DNA of 64,000 nt from the NCBI GenBank assembly GCA_944548615.1, contig OX155971.1, positions 26,896,072 to 26,960,071 on the forward strand, in the 5' to 3' direction. Positions 42,648 through 54,184 of this stretch are shown one piece after another. The first letter of the stretch is position 1, and each line of letters opens with the position of its first letter. The position numbers were made by a program, and so were the translations under genes. This DNA comes from Micropterix aruncella. Lineage: Eukaryota > Arthropoda > Insecta > Lepidoptera > Micropterigidae. The notes under the pieces are model-generated. The model saw only the letters and a program-made list of their open reading frames with translations. It had not been told where the DNA came from and made no database searches.

Positions 42648-42669
42648 TGACGTCATTCCGGTGACGTCA
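42648..42669 (+). promoter_or_regulatory. Two TGACGTCA (CRE-type) sites
   Basis: Perfect 8 bp TGACGTCA palindromes at 42648-42655 and 42662-42669, 14 bp apart, about 460 bp upstream of the tyrosine-recombinase exon. TGACGTCA is the consensus for CREB/ATF-type bZIP factors. Function here is unproven; the sites may belong to a repeat. Confidence 0.4.
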
Positions 42670-43003
42670 CCTGGGGGCGGCGAGATCTATCCCGCAGAAA
42701 ATTTCCTGCTGATGACGATGACATTACGGCTAGCGCGGTCGCCGTAACGTAGGCCCATTTGACGCAATGACGCGATGCGTCAATTCCGTCAATGCCTTTA
42801 ACGACGCAATAACGCACTCCTTAAAAAAATATTCAATTAAAAGTTGTTTTTATAAATGAATTAATGTTAGCGTCATCCATGCAGAATATTTGAAAATATT
42901 TCAAAATTAAATAACTTCTCGTAAAATAGTAATATACGTACCTGATAGATTTCAGCACATATATTATTCTGTTAGCACCATTTAAGGGGAAGGGGGGGGG
43001 GGT

Positions 43004-43010
43004 TATATAA
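43004..43010 (+). promoter_or_regulatory. TATA-like element after a G-run
   Basis: TATATAA immediately follows a G-run (42991-43002), ~125 bp before the proposed splice acceptor. It may be chance in AT-rich DNA. Confidence 0.2.
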
Positions 43011-43107
43011 ACACCTGTGACCTTGCTTTTGGACTTGTTTACCTCAAACCCCAGTTAATATTCAGTTTATCTCAAGCCCCAGTTGATATTCATCCTCATC
43101 TATTACT

Positions 43108-43131
43108 TTTTTGTGTCTGCCTATTTTTCAG
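43108..43131 (+). other. Putative 3' splice site
   Basis: CTTTTTTGTG then CTATTTTTCAG is a strong pyrimidine tract plus AG, immediately before the coding stretch DQGDNEVANTSS. It is supported by the lack of any upstream in-frame ATG; the matching donor was not found. Confidence 0.5.
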
Positions 43132-45542
43132 ATCAAGGAGACAATGAAGTGGCAAATACTAGCTCCATCAGCTATAAATCGGATTCATTGTCAACCTCAA
43201 GCAAAGAAATACCGTTACAACCAAGTATATATATCTATAAAAACAGTATTTTACCATCTTCCTATCATGATAATGAGCAAATTGGATATTACAACAATAC
43301 TGACTCTGATAGTGATCCGGAGTACCATCCTAGCTGCTCGGAAACCTATGACTCAAGTGCAAGTGATACCCCAATATTTAATATAAGATGTAAAACAAAA
43401 GCAAAGAAACATAATGTAATTGTCGCTGAAACAGACACAAGCGATTCGTCTGATGACGAAAATGTTCTTGCTATGAAAAAGGACGACCACGGAAAAAATA
43501 CTGAAAAAAATAAGTGTTATGTTTCGTCTGCAACAAATAAAGCAGGTAAACGAAGTTGGAATAAACTACACGCCTGTTTATACTGTCAAAAACTTGTCAC
43601 GAAGCTTCCACGACATCTTGAAGACCGGCATTACAATGAATCAGAAGTTGCCGGTTTTTTGCGGGAGACCAAGGGAACCAAAACACGACGAGATATAATC
43701 AAAACGATACGCCAAAAGGGTAACTATGTCTACAATTCCAAAGTTATTTCATCCGGATCTGGAGAGGTAATACCAAAGCGACGCACCAATAGCAATAAAA
43801 AAGTGGAAGTTGAAAAATATGTCCCGCGTAATAATTGTTTGGGATTCTTCCAGAAACGTTGCATTTACTTACACTTTAGAAAATGTACATACAAAAAAAA
43901 AAACCAAAATCAAAATCTTCCACCTGCTCTGCCCTATTTCCAGTTTCCGATGCAGCTTCAAGTCTTAAAAGATAATGTCTTGGTTAAAATGAATAACGAT
44001 AAACTTTACCATATAATACGAATGGATGAAGTAATATTACGATATGGAAGTCATTTCTATGCTAAACATGGAACGAAAATGCATGTGTATCAATATATTG
44101 CCCAAAAGATGAGGGAAATTGCTCGTTTATTAGTGGTTTTACGAGAAATTAATAAAGAAATACATAGTCTATGCGATTTATATGATGTCAAATATTTTGA
44201 AATACAGATTCAAGCTGTTCAATCAGTGGCGCATTTCGAGCAATCGTCAAATTCCTATGGCATACCATCCTTAGCAAGAAAACTAGGGACCACTGTAAAA
44301 ATATGTGCTGGTTTATTAAAATCGAAGACGATAATGGAAAGTAATGCTAGTAAACGACAGCAAATCGACGACTTCTTGCAATTATATGAAACAAATTGGA
44401 CTCATCAAATATCCTCACATGCTCTAACCACCATTTATAAAAATAAATGGAACAAATCTGAAATTCTTCCTCTAGTAAGCGATGTGCAGAAACTAAATAA
44501 TTATTTGAAGGATGCAGCAGAAAAAATAATAAAGTTGGATGTTAATGAAGAATCAAACGATTTTGTTTAATAGACGAAGAGCAGGGGAAGTTGAACGGGC
44601 GTTATTAAGTTATTACTTAATGCGCGATGAAAACCCAGTTAATGAGGATTTTGCTAAAACATTGACGGACGTAGAAAAAAAATAGCAGACAAAATGGTAC
44701 GATTTGAAATAAGAGGGAAGCGTGGCCGAAAAGTGCCAATTCTTCTTACGAGAGATCTTAAAAAGCAGTATGATATACTTTGTTACAACAGAAATAGCCG
44801 GTATTCCGGTTGAAAATGTATATATTTTTGCAAAATTAAAGTCCAAAGACTGCTTAAAATCAGGACCAATAATTGATAAACTGTCAAAGCTCTGTGGGGC
44901 CGCACACCCTCAAACTCTCAGATCAACGAAATTACGAAAACAAATTGCTACTGCCTGCCAACTTCTAAATTTAGAGGAGAATGAAATGGATCAAATTGCC
45001 GCATATATGGGTCACGACATCCGCGTCCACCGCGAATTTTATCGTTTACCCGAAAGCACTAGCCAGGTAGCAAAAATAAGTAAACTGCTGCTAAGCATGG
45101 ATGATGGATCTTTGTATTCCAATAAAGGTAAAAATCTAGATACTCTCGAAATCAATCAACAAAATAATAGCTCAGACAGTGACAGTGATACGAACAAAGG
45201 GAACATAGATAATACTGCATATAATGAAGATGGCGAACGTCATGCTGTAACATCAACGAAAGCTTCTGCATCAACTCAGAACACTACACCATCAGGGAAA
45301 AACAAAATACCACTGAAAAAAAATAGCAAAAAACCGGAAACCTTGGCAAAGAAGGTTAAAAAACGCCATGGTCTGAACACGAAAAAGAAGCTGTCCTAAA
45401 ACACATGGCACAGTTTATTGTAATGGGTAAAATTCCTAATATGGAGGAATGTAATAAATGTATCCAAAATGAAAGAGTATTATCAACCAGACCTTGGCGA
45501 CAAGTAAAATATTTCACTTATAACGCAATTAAAAAAAAGTAG
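43132..45542 (+). pseudogene. Zinc-finger tyrosine-recombinase (Crypton-like) coding region, frameshifted
   Basis: About 800 residues in five frame segments. Segment 1 is open to 44570: an acidic Ser/Asp-rich stretch, a CX2C-X9-H-X4-H finger (C165, C168, H178, H183 numbered from codon 43083), a second finger with C252, C260, H264 and C268, then a helical region. After a shift near 44560, NRRRAGEVERALLSYY matches recombinase box I (Arg). After another near 44680, IRGKRGRKVPILLTRDL matches the Lys hairpin. After a third near 44785, TLRSTKLRKQIATA (box II) and IAAYMGHDIRVHREFYRLP give the GH and the nucleophile Tyr. A fourth near 45364 leads into PWSEHEKEAVLKHMAQF, ending at TAG 45540-45542. No in-frame ATG exists before 43473; a pyrimidine tract with CAG ends at 43131, so this is probably an internal or last exon. 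Box II has Thr where His is usual. It could be a Crypton-type transposon copy or a host gene derived from one. Confidence 0.7.
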
Positions 45543-47629
45543 TCTAATGTAGTGTTTCGATTATGATTATTATTGTCTAGTGTAATAATCGTAAGGTTTC
45601 GATTATTGAAAATTCTAAATTCTTTGATTGCATGTTAAACGTATAATATAGTTAATTAAGTACGTACCTACAGTATTATGGATATTTAAGATAAAGTATG
45701 TTTGTTTTTTAAATTTAAAATGTAAACCTGATTTTAAGCATTAGGTGATTTAACAATATTGTTTTAAGAAATATTAGTTTTAAAGCTACTTTTTAAATTT
45801 CCTTTAACTTAGGGTAGGCATTAAAGTTTAAAGTAGGTAATAATTTCAATTACTTTTCTTATGCAACGATTCTGTTATTGTTTGTAATAGCTACTTAATT
45901 TTCTAATACATTATTTTAGTAATAAATAGTATTATTTTAGGTTTTATTTAAATTAGTCGTAAGTTTATATTTATTAATTAGAAAAAAATAACAATAAGTA
46001 AATTTCAAATCATCATTTCAACTTTACTTATTGTTATTTTTCTTCTTAAAAATAAATTACTTTCCATCCCTCTCGACCTTTTGAAATAATTAATATTTTT
46101 TTGCTGTTACTATTCGTATTACTTTAGAATTTTTATAACCATTTTTATCATAATAATTATTTTAATTTCTCTCTTTTTCGACCATTCAAAATAATAATTA
46201 CAATATCACAATATTTGTCACCTCTAACGATTTTATAATATATTGTTTGTAATTATTTCATGCTAGATAATTTCTAGTTTAATTACTTGCTACTAAATAA
46301 TAATATTTTCAATTCATATTACCGGAAGTTTACTATTATTGGGAACATTTTCCTTTGCTTTTGATTATTTTTCGCCTTTATGCCATTTTTAAATACGGAT
46401 CACAGAGAGTGGAGATACTGCTCCATTAAAAAAATATTGTTATTAAAAATTATTGATCGATAATAAAGGCAATCCACCAACTTCGCGACTTTAATTTTAT
46501 GACCAATTGAAAAAAAACAGGATTAACACTGGTGATCTTTTATATTTTTTTCTATTCTGGTTGTTAAATTTATTATTTAAAATCGTCTAATACACAATAA
46601 TAGTTAGCTCTGTATATCTCAGGCCACCAGGGAATTCAACACACTTCATATAGAAATTTGTTCCATGACCTGTATCCGCATAAATTGTTGCTTGCCTTAG
46701 GGCAGGTATTTTTTGTTTTTTTTTTAATTGAGATGTGTGTCAGATGAATATGTAATACCGAGGTACATTATAAACACATGGGTTTATCTAAAGACCTAAA
46801 TATGAGAACAGACCTCGTTTTCATACAGTCCTCGGAAGTCGGTGTGTAATCTTATATTCTTAATTGCGATAATGCCTATTGTTATCATAAGTATACCTTT
46901 AAAACAAGTCTTTCATGACTATTACGGGTATGCGCCCTCCTCTCAACCTCGCGTTGTTGCTCTAAAGTGCTGTTATCTATAAGACCTCAGTATTGTGTGT
47001 CTAGTTAAATATAAATCTAATCCTCACATGTGGGACTGTACAAACATGTATGTGTGTGTGTGTGTAAATGTGTTGCTATTTTTGTCATGAGGATAACTTC
47101 CTGAGGATAATTTCAGTTACTTTACTTTCTTAATAAATAACCACTGAATGAGACTTTTTTTAAGAACCACCTGTGTCAATCCTGAAATATCTAAGTGTTT
47201 GTATACATTTTACTTGTTTTAAATACTGACCTACATTCTTTATATTACATTAATATTATATATTGTTTTACTTAGTTTGCCTGGATAGCTTGTTTTGACG
47301 TTTTCTTAAGTCCGCTATTGCTAATCTATTTGTCTATATTTAGTGAAAAGTCAAATGTCTTAAAGTTGCGGCTTGTGTATCTGACATATTCAACAAATAA
47401 ATTATTTTATTGTCCTCTTTTTTCTTATACCGTATACCTAGCGACCGAGACATCATTATCGAAAACAGTTTTTGACAAAATGGCAATTAGTTGATCAATT
47501 AGTCAGGCCACCAAGTAATATTAGCCCAGGGCCCCACGAACTTACGGTTCGCCCCTGCATACATGACCCAGAAATATATACCCAGGCATGTGATATTAAC
47601 AGGTAAGTGTCTGCCAAACCATTTAGGCT
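45543..47629. other. AT-rich downstream region with a hairpin, no recognised gene
   Basis: May contain the 3' UTR of the recombinase gene. GAAAAAAATAACAATAAGTA and its continuation AA (45981-46002) is inversely repeated at 46023-46045, giving 22 bp arms. A TGTG run is at 47051-47066. No coding frame over 60 codons lies between 45543 and 47490. Confidence 0.45.
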
Positions 47630-47880
47630 TCTCTGTCCCTCCATAATATATATCCGTGAAAACAGTAAAGAGCCCCTCATGATACAATTACGATGTCCCA
47701 AACGCATCGAGCAGTTCGTTTTATTCGGGTTACAAATAAACGGGTACGCGTTAGTATCGTCAAATACGATATAATCATATTTATTGGGAATAAAAAGAGC
47801 ATGTGTGGATAGACGTACGTTCGATGGGATATTCTGGAATTCTGGAGCTTCGTGCGACATTTCCCCGCTACGTGATCGGC
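47630..47880 (+). repeat. Dispersed repeat R5, uninterrupted copy
   Basis: Same ordered motifs as the repeat carrying the mariner (see 11575-11745), with GTGTGGATAGACGTACGTTC across the position where the mariner sits in the other copy. It therefore serves as a paralogous empty site. The antisense frame at 47495-47860 is not conserved in the other copy. Confidence 0.55.
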
Positions 47881-48770
47881 CTTAAAGAGCGCCTTTCAAC
47901 GATTAGTTTATCGGGCAGTTGCTACACCGCATCGCGACGCTATGGCTAACTTAACGTTGTCCACATTTATTAAAAACCCTCATGGTAAAGCGTATGGAAT
48001 ACGCTATTGTACACGAATGTACGCTTAAACACACGAGTGTATGCTAAACATGAAAGTACACGATCACGACACTCGGATCTAAGCCAACATAGCCCTATCC
48101 AAAATCCGTTGGAGTAATGTAATACTAAAGTCATTTGTGTATTTGGACTTTAAATTATTAAAAATCCTCCGAAGTCAATACGAGATTTAGAACTAAAATT
48201 TTCGAATAGAGAGTCAAACACTGGCTCATCACACACGCTATTTATAAGGTGCACGACCTCGGAAATATTACAATATCTATACAATATAATAATTCTGAAA
48301 AATAATATCTTCTCTATAATACACCTCGATTATCCTTATGTTAAAACATACGAGGTAAAACTTGTAGGAATAATTTTATAATGTTTCATAATTCATTATA
48401 ATTTTTGTTCTTTTTACGTATGTGATTATTGAATATTTATCTTTTTTTTGTCTGTTTATGGTTATCATTATATTATTTTTATTAATTATTTGTTGCATTC
48501 GTTTAAGGCTATTGATTTCTTTGTTTTTTACTTTTTTTTTCTTTCTTTCAATATTTATTATTACGATTTTTTTCTTTCAATATTTATTATTGCAATTTTG
48601 GGCAAATAAAAGACTATAGGCTACTAATAGCTGAATGTATTTTCCCATTGCCGCTGGTGCATTAGAGATGTTTTCAGTGTCACTGAATATCAGGCATAAT
48701 AATATGGTTGTAGTAGTCGGCAAAAAGAGGGGAGGCTATTTCATGGACGATATATAAAGGCAGCTCAAAT
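47881..48770. other. No recognised gene
   Basis: T-rich at 48430-48600, probably a LINE 3' UTR ending GGGCAAATAAAAGACTATAG. CCCATTGCCGCTGGTGCATT then GATGTTTTCAGTG at 48646-48685 is shared with 22685-22715 and 13385-13420. Confidence 0.35.
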
Positions 48771-48774
48771 TTCC

Positions 48775-48995
48775 TACAATCCTACAATGACCAGACTTAA
48801 TCTGGCAGTAAGGGAACGAAGTCAGCCCACTGGCTCCTTTTCCAAGTGCCTCGCGGTAATGGCTTGGACTATTACGGGCTTGTCTGTGGATAGTATTTGT
48901 CCCCAAAAGTCTTTTACGTTCATTTCATGGGAGTCAGAATGGGTCGATGTGACGGGTACTACTTTTATAACTGTACCCCTCCCCCCCCCCCCCCA
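48775..48995 (-). repeat. R1 repeat, copy E (partial)
   Basis: The reverse complement carries CCCGTCACATCGACCC, AAGACTTTTGGGGACAAATA, AAGCCCGTAATAGTCCAAGC, CATTACCGCGAGGCACTTGG and CCCTTACTGCCAGATTAAG in R1 order. A C-run is at 48977-48994. Confidence 0.5.
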
Positions 48996-49384
48996 CGACG
49001 GTTAACCTTCATATTTTTAAATGTTGTACATAGATTCAAATGTTCTCAATTGAGCATTTTCAAGAATTTCCGGTTTCTGCTCTCGGATAGCAACATCAAA
49101 ACCCTTGTTGATTTTGCAAACCCGTTGAACATTTATTCCCTTATTTGTATAGTGCTAACATCCTCTAAAATGGTAACGTCTCTTCTTAAACTATTTCGCT
49201 GTTACGCCTTCGACCGGCTGACATTTCAACCCCTCATTCATCTACTTATAGTTGGAATTTTACAAAATCCCGCCTTAAAGCCCAAATCTCACTTACAATG
49301 TGATAAATATATGTTATAATATCTTAAATATGTGGCGTGATGGTTGTGTCAGTGAATCAATAAAGACTACTAGTCTTATAGATG
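48996..49384. other. Open frame without recognised homology
   Basis: A plus-strand frame (48897-49319) continues out of R1 with residues such as NFRFLLSDSNIKTLVDFANP. The end of the stretch (AATCAATAAAGACTACTAG) resembles a LINE terminus. I do not recognise the protein; it may be a decayed LINE. Confidence 0.25.
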
Positions 49385-49510
49385 TAGATATATGTATGAA
49401 GGTTCATTTTCACTCGCTTATTGTTCAGATTTCGGGGAAATCCCGGTGACCTGACAAAATTACACAATGGCTTATATACGAGTATATATCCCCTTCTCAA
49501 TTGTTGGCCA
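49385..49510 (+). repeat. Dispersed repeat R3, copy 3
   Basis: GAAGGTTCATTTTCACTCGC, TATTGTTCAGATTTC, AAATCCCGGTGACCTGAC, ACACAATGGCTTATATACG, TATATCCCCTTCTC, in the same order as 24675-24800. Confidence 0.5.
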
Positions 49511-49680
49511 CGTAGCGACAGGACAAACGACTTGTTTGGGATGATAAATGCTGACGTGACGGACAAAAAATATATTTATTATTTCGGTGCAAATCTGATG
49601 CTAAATGAAATTTACGCGACATCGGTTTTTATTGTTTATGTGGGGGCTATTAGATCGTGTGATTTTTACATATAACCGAC

Positions 49681-50345
49681 ATGTCTTTCCTATATGACAT
49701 CCTTCATGGTTTAATAGACTGTCCAGCTTTAAATGAGCAAATTTCCTTCAGAGTGCCCCCCAGAAGTACCCGAGTTTCTCGTTTGTTTCACGTGCCTAGA
49801 TGCAATACAAGCCACTTCAGCAACTCTACTATGATACGGTTACTCAGCTCTTTTAATAACAGGTTTAATGATCTTGACATTTTTTCTCTGGACAGGAAGC
49901 CTTTTCGTCACGCAGTCGAAGAAAAGCTCAGGAACGATAATTAATTTAAATATTTATAAAATACGCACTACTTATTACTTTATTACATACAATGTCTTTA
50001 TATATGTATGTATGTTTATATGTATATATATGTCAATAGTATATGTATGGCCATTTATGAACGTATATTACATATAGTGTTATAACAATCCCTCCCTTCT
50101 ATTTCCATTCCCCTATTGTATTTATATACATATACATTTAGAAATGCTTCGTTTTCCTTTTATCCTTTTTTCTTAAAAAAAAAGCTTATATATTATTATC
50201 TTTTAAATAGGTACTTTATATTATTTGCTAATTTGAAATGTATTAATGGCTATATTAATGTTAATTTATAAAATGTTCTTTTATAAAATGAATATGCTGT
50301 ATACATTTAACTAATACAAAAAAATAAAATAAAATAATTAAAAAA
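49681..50345 (+). mobile_element. Jockey/CR1-type LINE: ORF2 C-terminus and 3' UTR
   Basis: Intact 87-codon frame to a TAA at 49942-49944: FLYDILHGLIDCPALNEQIS, FRVPPRSTRVSRLFHVPRCN, MIRLLSSFNNRFNDLDIFSL. L-x-DILHG-IDCP-LL and F-VPPRSTR are well-known features of this LINE C-terminus. The 3' UTR has TATG runs and ends in an A-rich tail (50318-50350). The region upstream of codon 1 is unrelated, so the copy is strongly 5'-truncated. Confidence 0.75.
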
Positions 50346-50374
50346 AAAAATTTTTATTATCAGCACACAAATAA

Positions 50375-50590
50375 AGGGTTTTTTGTTTGATTTGTGGTAT
50401 TTAGGTTTGTTGTTTTTTTCTGCTGGATTGAAATGTACAAATTGCCTTTATAAATTTTATTTATTAATTAATTAATCTTATTTTTACCACAAAACATGTT
50501 GTTCCATTAAGTTAAGGTTAGCTGTAAGATATTGCGTCAAGGCAATAAGCTCGCCCATTAATTTGATGGATTAAAGCGTTTTATTATTTT
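50375..50590 (+). mobile_element. L2-like LINE 3' tail
   Basis: ACATGTTGTTCCATTAAGTT, AAGGTTAGCTGTAAGATATT and GGCAATAAGCTCGCCC are nearly identical to 18010-18075. Only the 3' UTR end is present. Confidence 0.65.
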
Positions 50591-50697
50591 TTTTAAATCC
50601 GTTGTATATTCGGCAAAAATATACCTCCGGCATTTCATAATATTAATGTAGTTTAGCAACTGAAGTCAAGTAATTTAAACAATCACAGTCATACGTT

Positions 50698-51395
50698 TTT
50701 TTATTTTTTTTTTTTATTTTATTCAGAGAAAAAAATACATTTTTTTAAATACTAAAATCTTGCCAAACTGGTATACAGTTTCTTGGCGAGACAAACTCTT
50801 ATTTTTCTAGCCTTACACTTCTAATTTTGTGATACAAAAAGACAATAGTAATATAAAAAACAATGCACAGCAGTTTTACTACAAGCTTAAATTAGGCCAG
50901 TATTACTACAAGTTTAAATTATAGAAAATTATAACAAATTTACTTATGAATACTAATTTCACTATAAACGTCCAACAGGTAGCTTTTTAATTTCTTTTTA
51001 AACATCTGTTTGCTCACGCTTACACAGTCTTCCTCAGATACAATAGTATTAAAGATTCTTGGAATGAGGTACTTTAACGTCCTTTCACCATAGTAGTTGT
51101 TCGCTCTTGGTTTTTCAAATCTTTTGCGGACTTTTTCTCTAACATTCCTATTGTAGTGTATTGGTATTTTAAATTCTGAATTTCTAAAATGCTCCATTGC
51201 TAGTAAGTATGTATTTTTTTCATGTATAGGTAATATATCGCATCGCTTAAACAACAAGTTATAGTTCTTTTTACATTGTGTTAACTCATTTTTATTTACT
51301 AAAAGTTTTATTATTCTACGTTGCAAATTAAATATTTTATCTATATAAGTGCATAAAGTACGACCAAATGAAGTGAGAGCATAGCTCAATCACAT
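50698..51395 (-). mobile_element. LINE with intact ORF2 C-terminus, reverse strand
   Basis: The minus-strand frame 51389-50940 (149 codons) is uninterrupted: SYALTSFGRTLCTYIDKIFN, LQRRIIKLLVNK, CDILPIHEKNTYLLAMEHFR, YYGERTLKYLIPRIFNTIVS, KKKLKSYLLDVYSE. SYG-TSFG and IYNLQ-RIIK-LV belong to post-RT domains of CR1/Jockey-type LINEs. The 3' UTR runs to an A/T-rich tail at 50698-50720. Truncated at its 5' end next to a CACATC-rich stretch (51390-51415). Confidence 0.75.
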
Positions 51396-51787
51396 CCCAT
51401 CACATCACGTCACATACATTTGTTCTAAATTCTTCATAATAACAAAATGAATGATGTCTTTATCAAAACACAGATCCTGTAATGTCTCATTAAATTGAAT
51501 TAGCGCCAATAATGAGATTTTCCCCGAAGTAAATATTCTAAGCGAAAATATTTCTTGAATCGTATAGAAAAAAGTTGCAAAAGAACATTTGTTGCAAAAC
51601 GTAATATTTCTACATCTCTTGAGACGAATGATTAAAAACGCCAATGAAGAGATGCCACTGAATGAGACACTATACAGTTCGCCTCATTTTGTATTTATGT
51701 TAATATTCGGCAACGAGTGATTTTTAGCTACTTCTTTACCACATCAGCGATTTTATTGAAAACTTTAAATGCTGCAAATGTACAAAT
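51396..51787. other. No recognised gene
   Basis: AT-rich; a 79-codon minus-strand frame at 51405-51644 has no family features. Confidence 0.35.
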
Positions 51788-52177
51788 AGAGTTGTCAACT
51801 ACAACGGGCGAACCCGTCACCTCAGGAAATTTTAACGATTGTTCGTTCTATCTCCCGTGAAGTCAGCGCAGAAGACTTGGACAAAACAGTCCACCGTCAA
51901 GCCCCGCCACATGCCCGTAAGAGGCCAACGCCTTATCCGCGAGATAACCAGGTATGTTACCCAGCGGGCTTTCACTCACGCCCTTACTTCCAATTTCGAC
52001 CAGATTACTCCAGTCTCTCGATTGGTTACGAGTTCGAGGTCGCTTGCGCGGTCCTCTCCCTTACAAAGCGGTGAAACGGTGTAAACCGAATCTATCGCGG
52101 ACCACGGCATCCTTTGCCCGGCTGTTCAGCAACCACCTCCGCTCTATAGGAAACAGTACTGCTTCCAGACTCCCTTT
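51788..52177 (+). repeat. R1 repeat, copy F
   Basis: GTTGTCAACTACAACGGGCG, AACCCGTCACCTCAGG, GCCCGTAAGAGGCCAACGCC, GGTATGTTACCCAGCGGGC, GGTTACGAGTTCGAGGTCGC, ATCTATCGCGGACCACGG and CTCTATAGGAAACAGTACTG. This is one of the best-preserved copies. R4 starts immediately after. Confidence 0.6.
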
Positions 52178-52675
52178 TTGGCAACCCTTCTTGTGCCGGC
52201 AACATGCAGATGTCCCTGAGAGCATTGTTCGGAGAAACGTATAGTAATTTATTTGGCCATCTGAAATGAAACATTGAAACATTGAAAATGAATGATTTTT
52301 ATATGAAAGACTGATTGATTATAAAAACACAATAATTTAACTAATGATAACAACAATCAAATTCAATCATTAGTGCCATTCTTCGCTTTTCTTTATACAC
52401 TATTACATAACAAAATTAATACGAAGGGATACAACGTAGTCTATCTCAACTTTTACATAGTAGTCTATATCAACTTTTAATTGCGTAATTATTACGTATT
52501 GATACCTGTGTACCAAATTAAAAAATGACATCTTTATTTGAATAATATTAAAATAATAAAAGCTATGATTTGAAAAATCTTTGTAATTACATAAATATTT
52601 TATTGACATGTTTAGTCCGCCGTAATACTGCCATTGCACGATGGCCGCCATATTGATCATAAGAGAAGATTAATT
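52178..52675 (+). repeat. Dispersed repeat R4, copy 2
   Basis: GGCAACCCTTCTTGTGCCGG, AACATGCAGATG, ACACAATAATTTAACTAATG, ATTAGTGCCATTC, GATGGCCGCCATATTGATC. It parallels 22795-23250. Confidence 0.5.
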
Positions 52676-52895
52676 AATGTCATGGTCATATTTTATTAAT
52701 TCCAAAAAGTACGTACTGTGGAATACGTCATTTTACATTTGCTAGAAGGTATTCACAACTTCATTACGTGTAGAAAAATATATTTTTTATTTGTAAAGGC
52801 AAGTCATCTTCGGATCGATTATAAAAATCAAAATCGAACAGACTCAAATAACAACAAAATATAAACAATTTAATATTTTAAAAAAACGAAGGCTA

Positions 52896-53300
52896 TCGCG
52901 GTTGTTTGACATTATAAATAGGATAGAAACGAATTTACCGCGTGAAATTCGTAGCACCCGACGTTTCGGTGACGTTGGAGCCGCCGTTGTGCAGGGTAGA
53001 CTGAAGAGCTGTCAATCCGTTGTTTTGCGGATAGGCCGCATACCGCTACCGCCACTGCGTAGGTTATAACGGTGGTTAATAGTTTCGAAAATCCATCTTG
53101 CACACAACACTCACTGTATCCTGTCTTACGTCCTTGCGTTCGGCGTTCGGCGGCGGGAACATTTTAAAAAGAGGGTTCCACGTAGAAGAGAGTTTGTAAA
53201 CGTCGTCTTTATTGAAGTTCGTGTTTATTCTTATTTCAATGGCTTCCGGTAAATTCGTTACTATCCTATCTATCAATATGTTTTTAAAAATAGGCAATCA
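52896..53300 (-). pseudogene. Penelope-like element: endonuclease C-terminus and 3' end
   Basis: The minus-strand frame 53297-53076 contains LPEAIEIRINTNFNKDDVYK then LSSTWNPLF. An R/P-EAIEI...N-FN-DDGY-LS-xW-P series is the C-terminal end of the GIY-YIG domain in Penelope-like retroelements. Downstream (towards 52896) a noncoding end has ACGTCACCGAAACGTCGGGT and TCACGCGGTAAATTCG, ending GTTTGACATT-type sequence and ACCGCGATAGC. That end also makes both arms of the palindrome at 8788-8990. The RT part is missing. Confidence 0.55.
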
Positions 53301-54184
53301 AAAAATTTTAAATAATCAGTTAATAAACAATACGTTTTACAATAAAATCAACACTAAAGTAACAAAATGCATATCGAAATAGATTTTATAAATGGTAAAT
53401 TATCTTTCAAATATTAAGACAGCCTTGTCAAATTCATCAAAATTATAGTGTTTGTAACTAGGAGTGCCATTTACATGTTGAGTTTCGTAGTAAGATCCTA
53501 GCTGCCAAAACGTACTATGGTCACAGTATACCCCAATATACCGTGCTATGGTGCTGATTAATCTAATCGATGAGTTTAGGACGCTTCTATCGCTAAAATC
53601 TATATATTCTCTTATAAAATTAAAAATAAAGCTATAACACGTAAGAAACCAACAAATATTCACAAAACTAATACATCTATAATAACACAATACTAGCATA
53701 CTTCCTAGGCATATTATAGACACACGAGTTCGTATTGTTTGCATTCTATGCACTTGTTTTGGGTGCGTCTTTTGAGTTTCAATAGACAAATGTTACATTC
53801 TTTACTTATTATCAGATATCTACCTTCTGCGCTGTCTTCTTGCTCAATAGGTATCAAATCCCTACAAATAAAAGAACTGTTTGGAAAATAATACCGTGAA
53901 ATATATACATTAACACCGACCTAACGTCACAGGGATACTTGATACCAATCAGATGAAGGGAAGGGATACTTGATACAACCAGGGAATCAACTTGCTGCTA
54001 CGTCACGTAAGTGTAAACTAATTAAAGTACGAGTAGAAACATTAGCTACTGAAAGAGACAGATATATGTTCGGTAATTGATAATATTTTGCCGTCTTTGT
54101 TCGCGCGGTGTCACCACAACGTCAATTAAAGGTTAAAGGTTATGAAATATTGACCGCTCAGCCTCGGACATATTGCGCATCGTT
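53301..54184. other. Open frame of unknown nature
   Basis: A 129-codon minus-strand frame (53789-53400) looks protein-like (residues such as YIGVYCDHSTFWQLGSYYE) but matches no family I know. AAGATCCTAGCTGCCAAAAC at 53491 has a similar stretch at 24179, so a repeat is possible. Confidence 0.25.

Noticed and set aside
43111..43386. 91-codon ORF overlapping the recombinase region
   Set aside because: Shadow frame of the 495-codon zinc-finger frame, which has recognisable domains.
48897..49319. 140-codon ORF
   Set aside because: Begins inside R1 copy E and crosses a C-run; residues show no recognisable domain, so it is noted only as unknown.
53400..53789. Possible receptor-like membrane protein fragment
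   Set aside because: Hydrophobic, Tyr/Cys-rich composition fits AT-rich DNA; no receptor signature motif could be identified.
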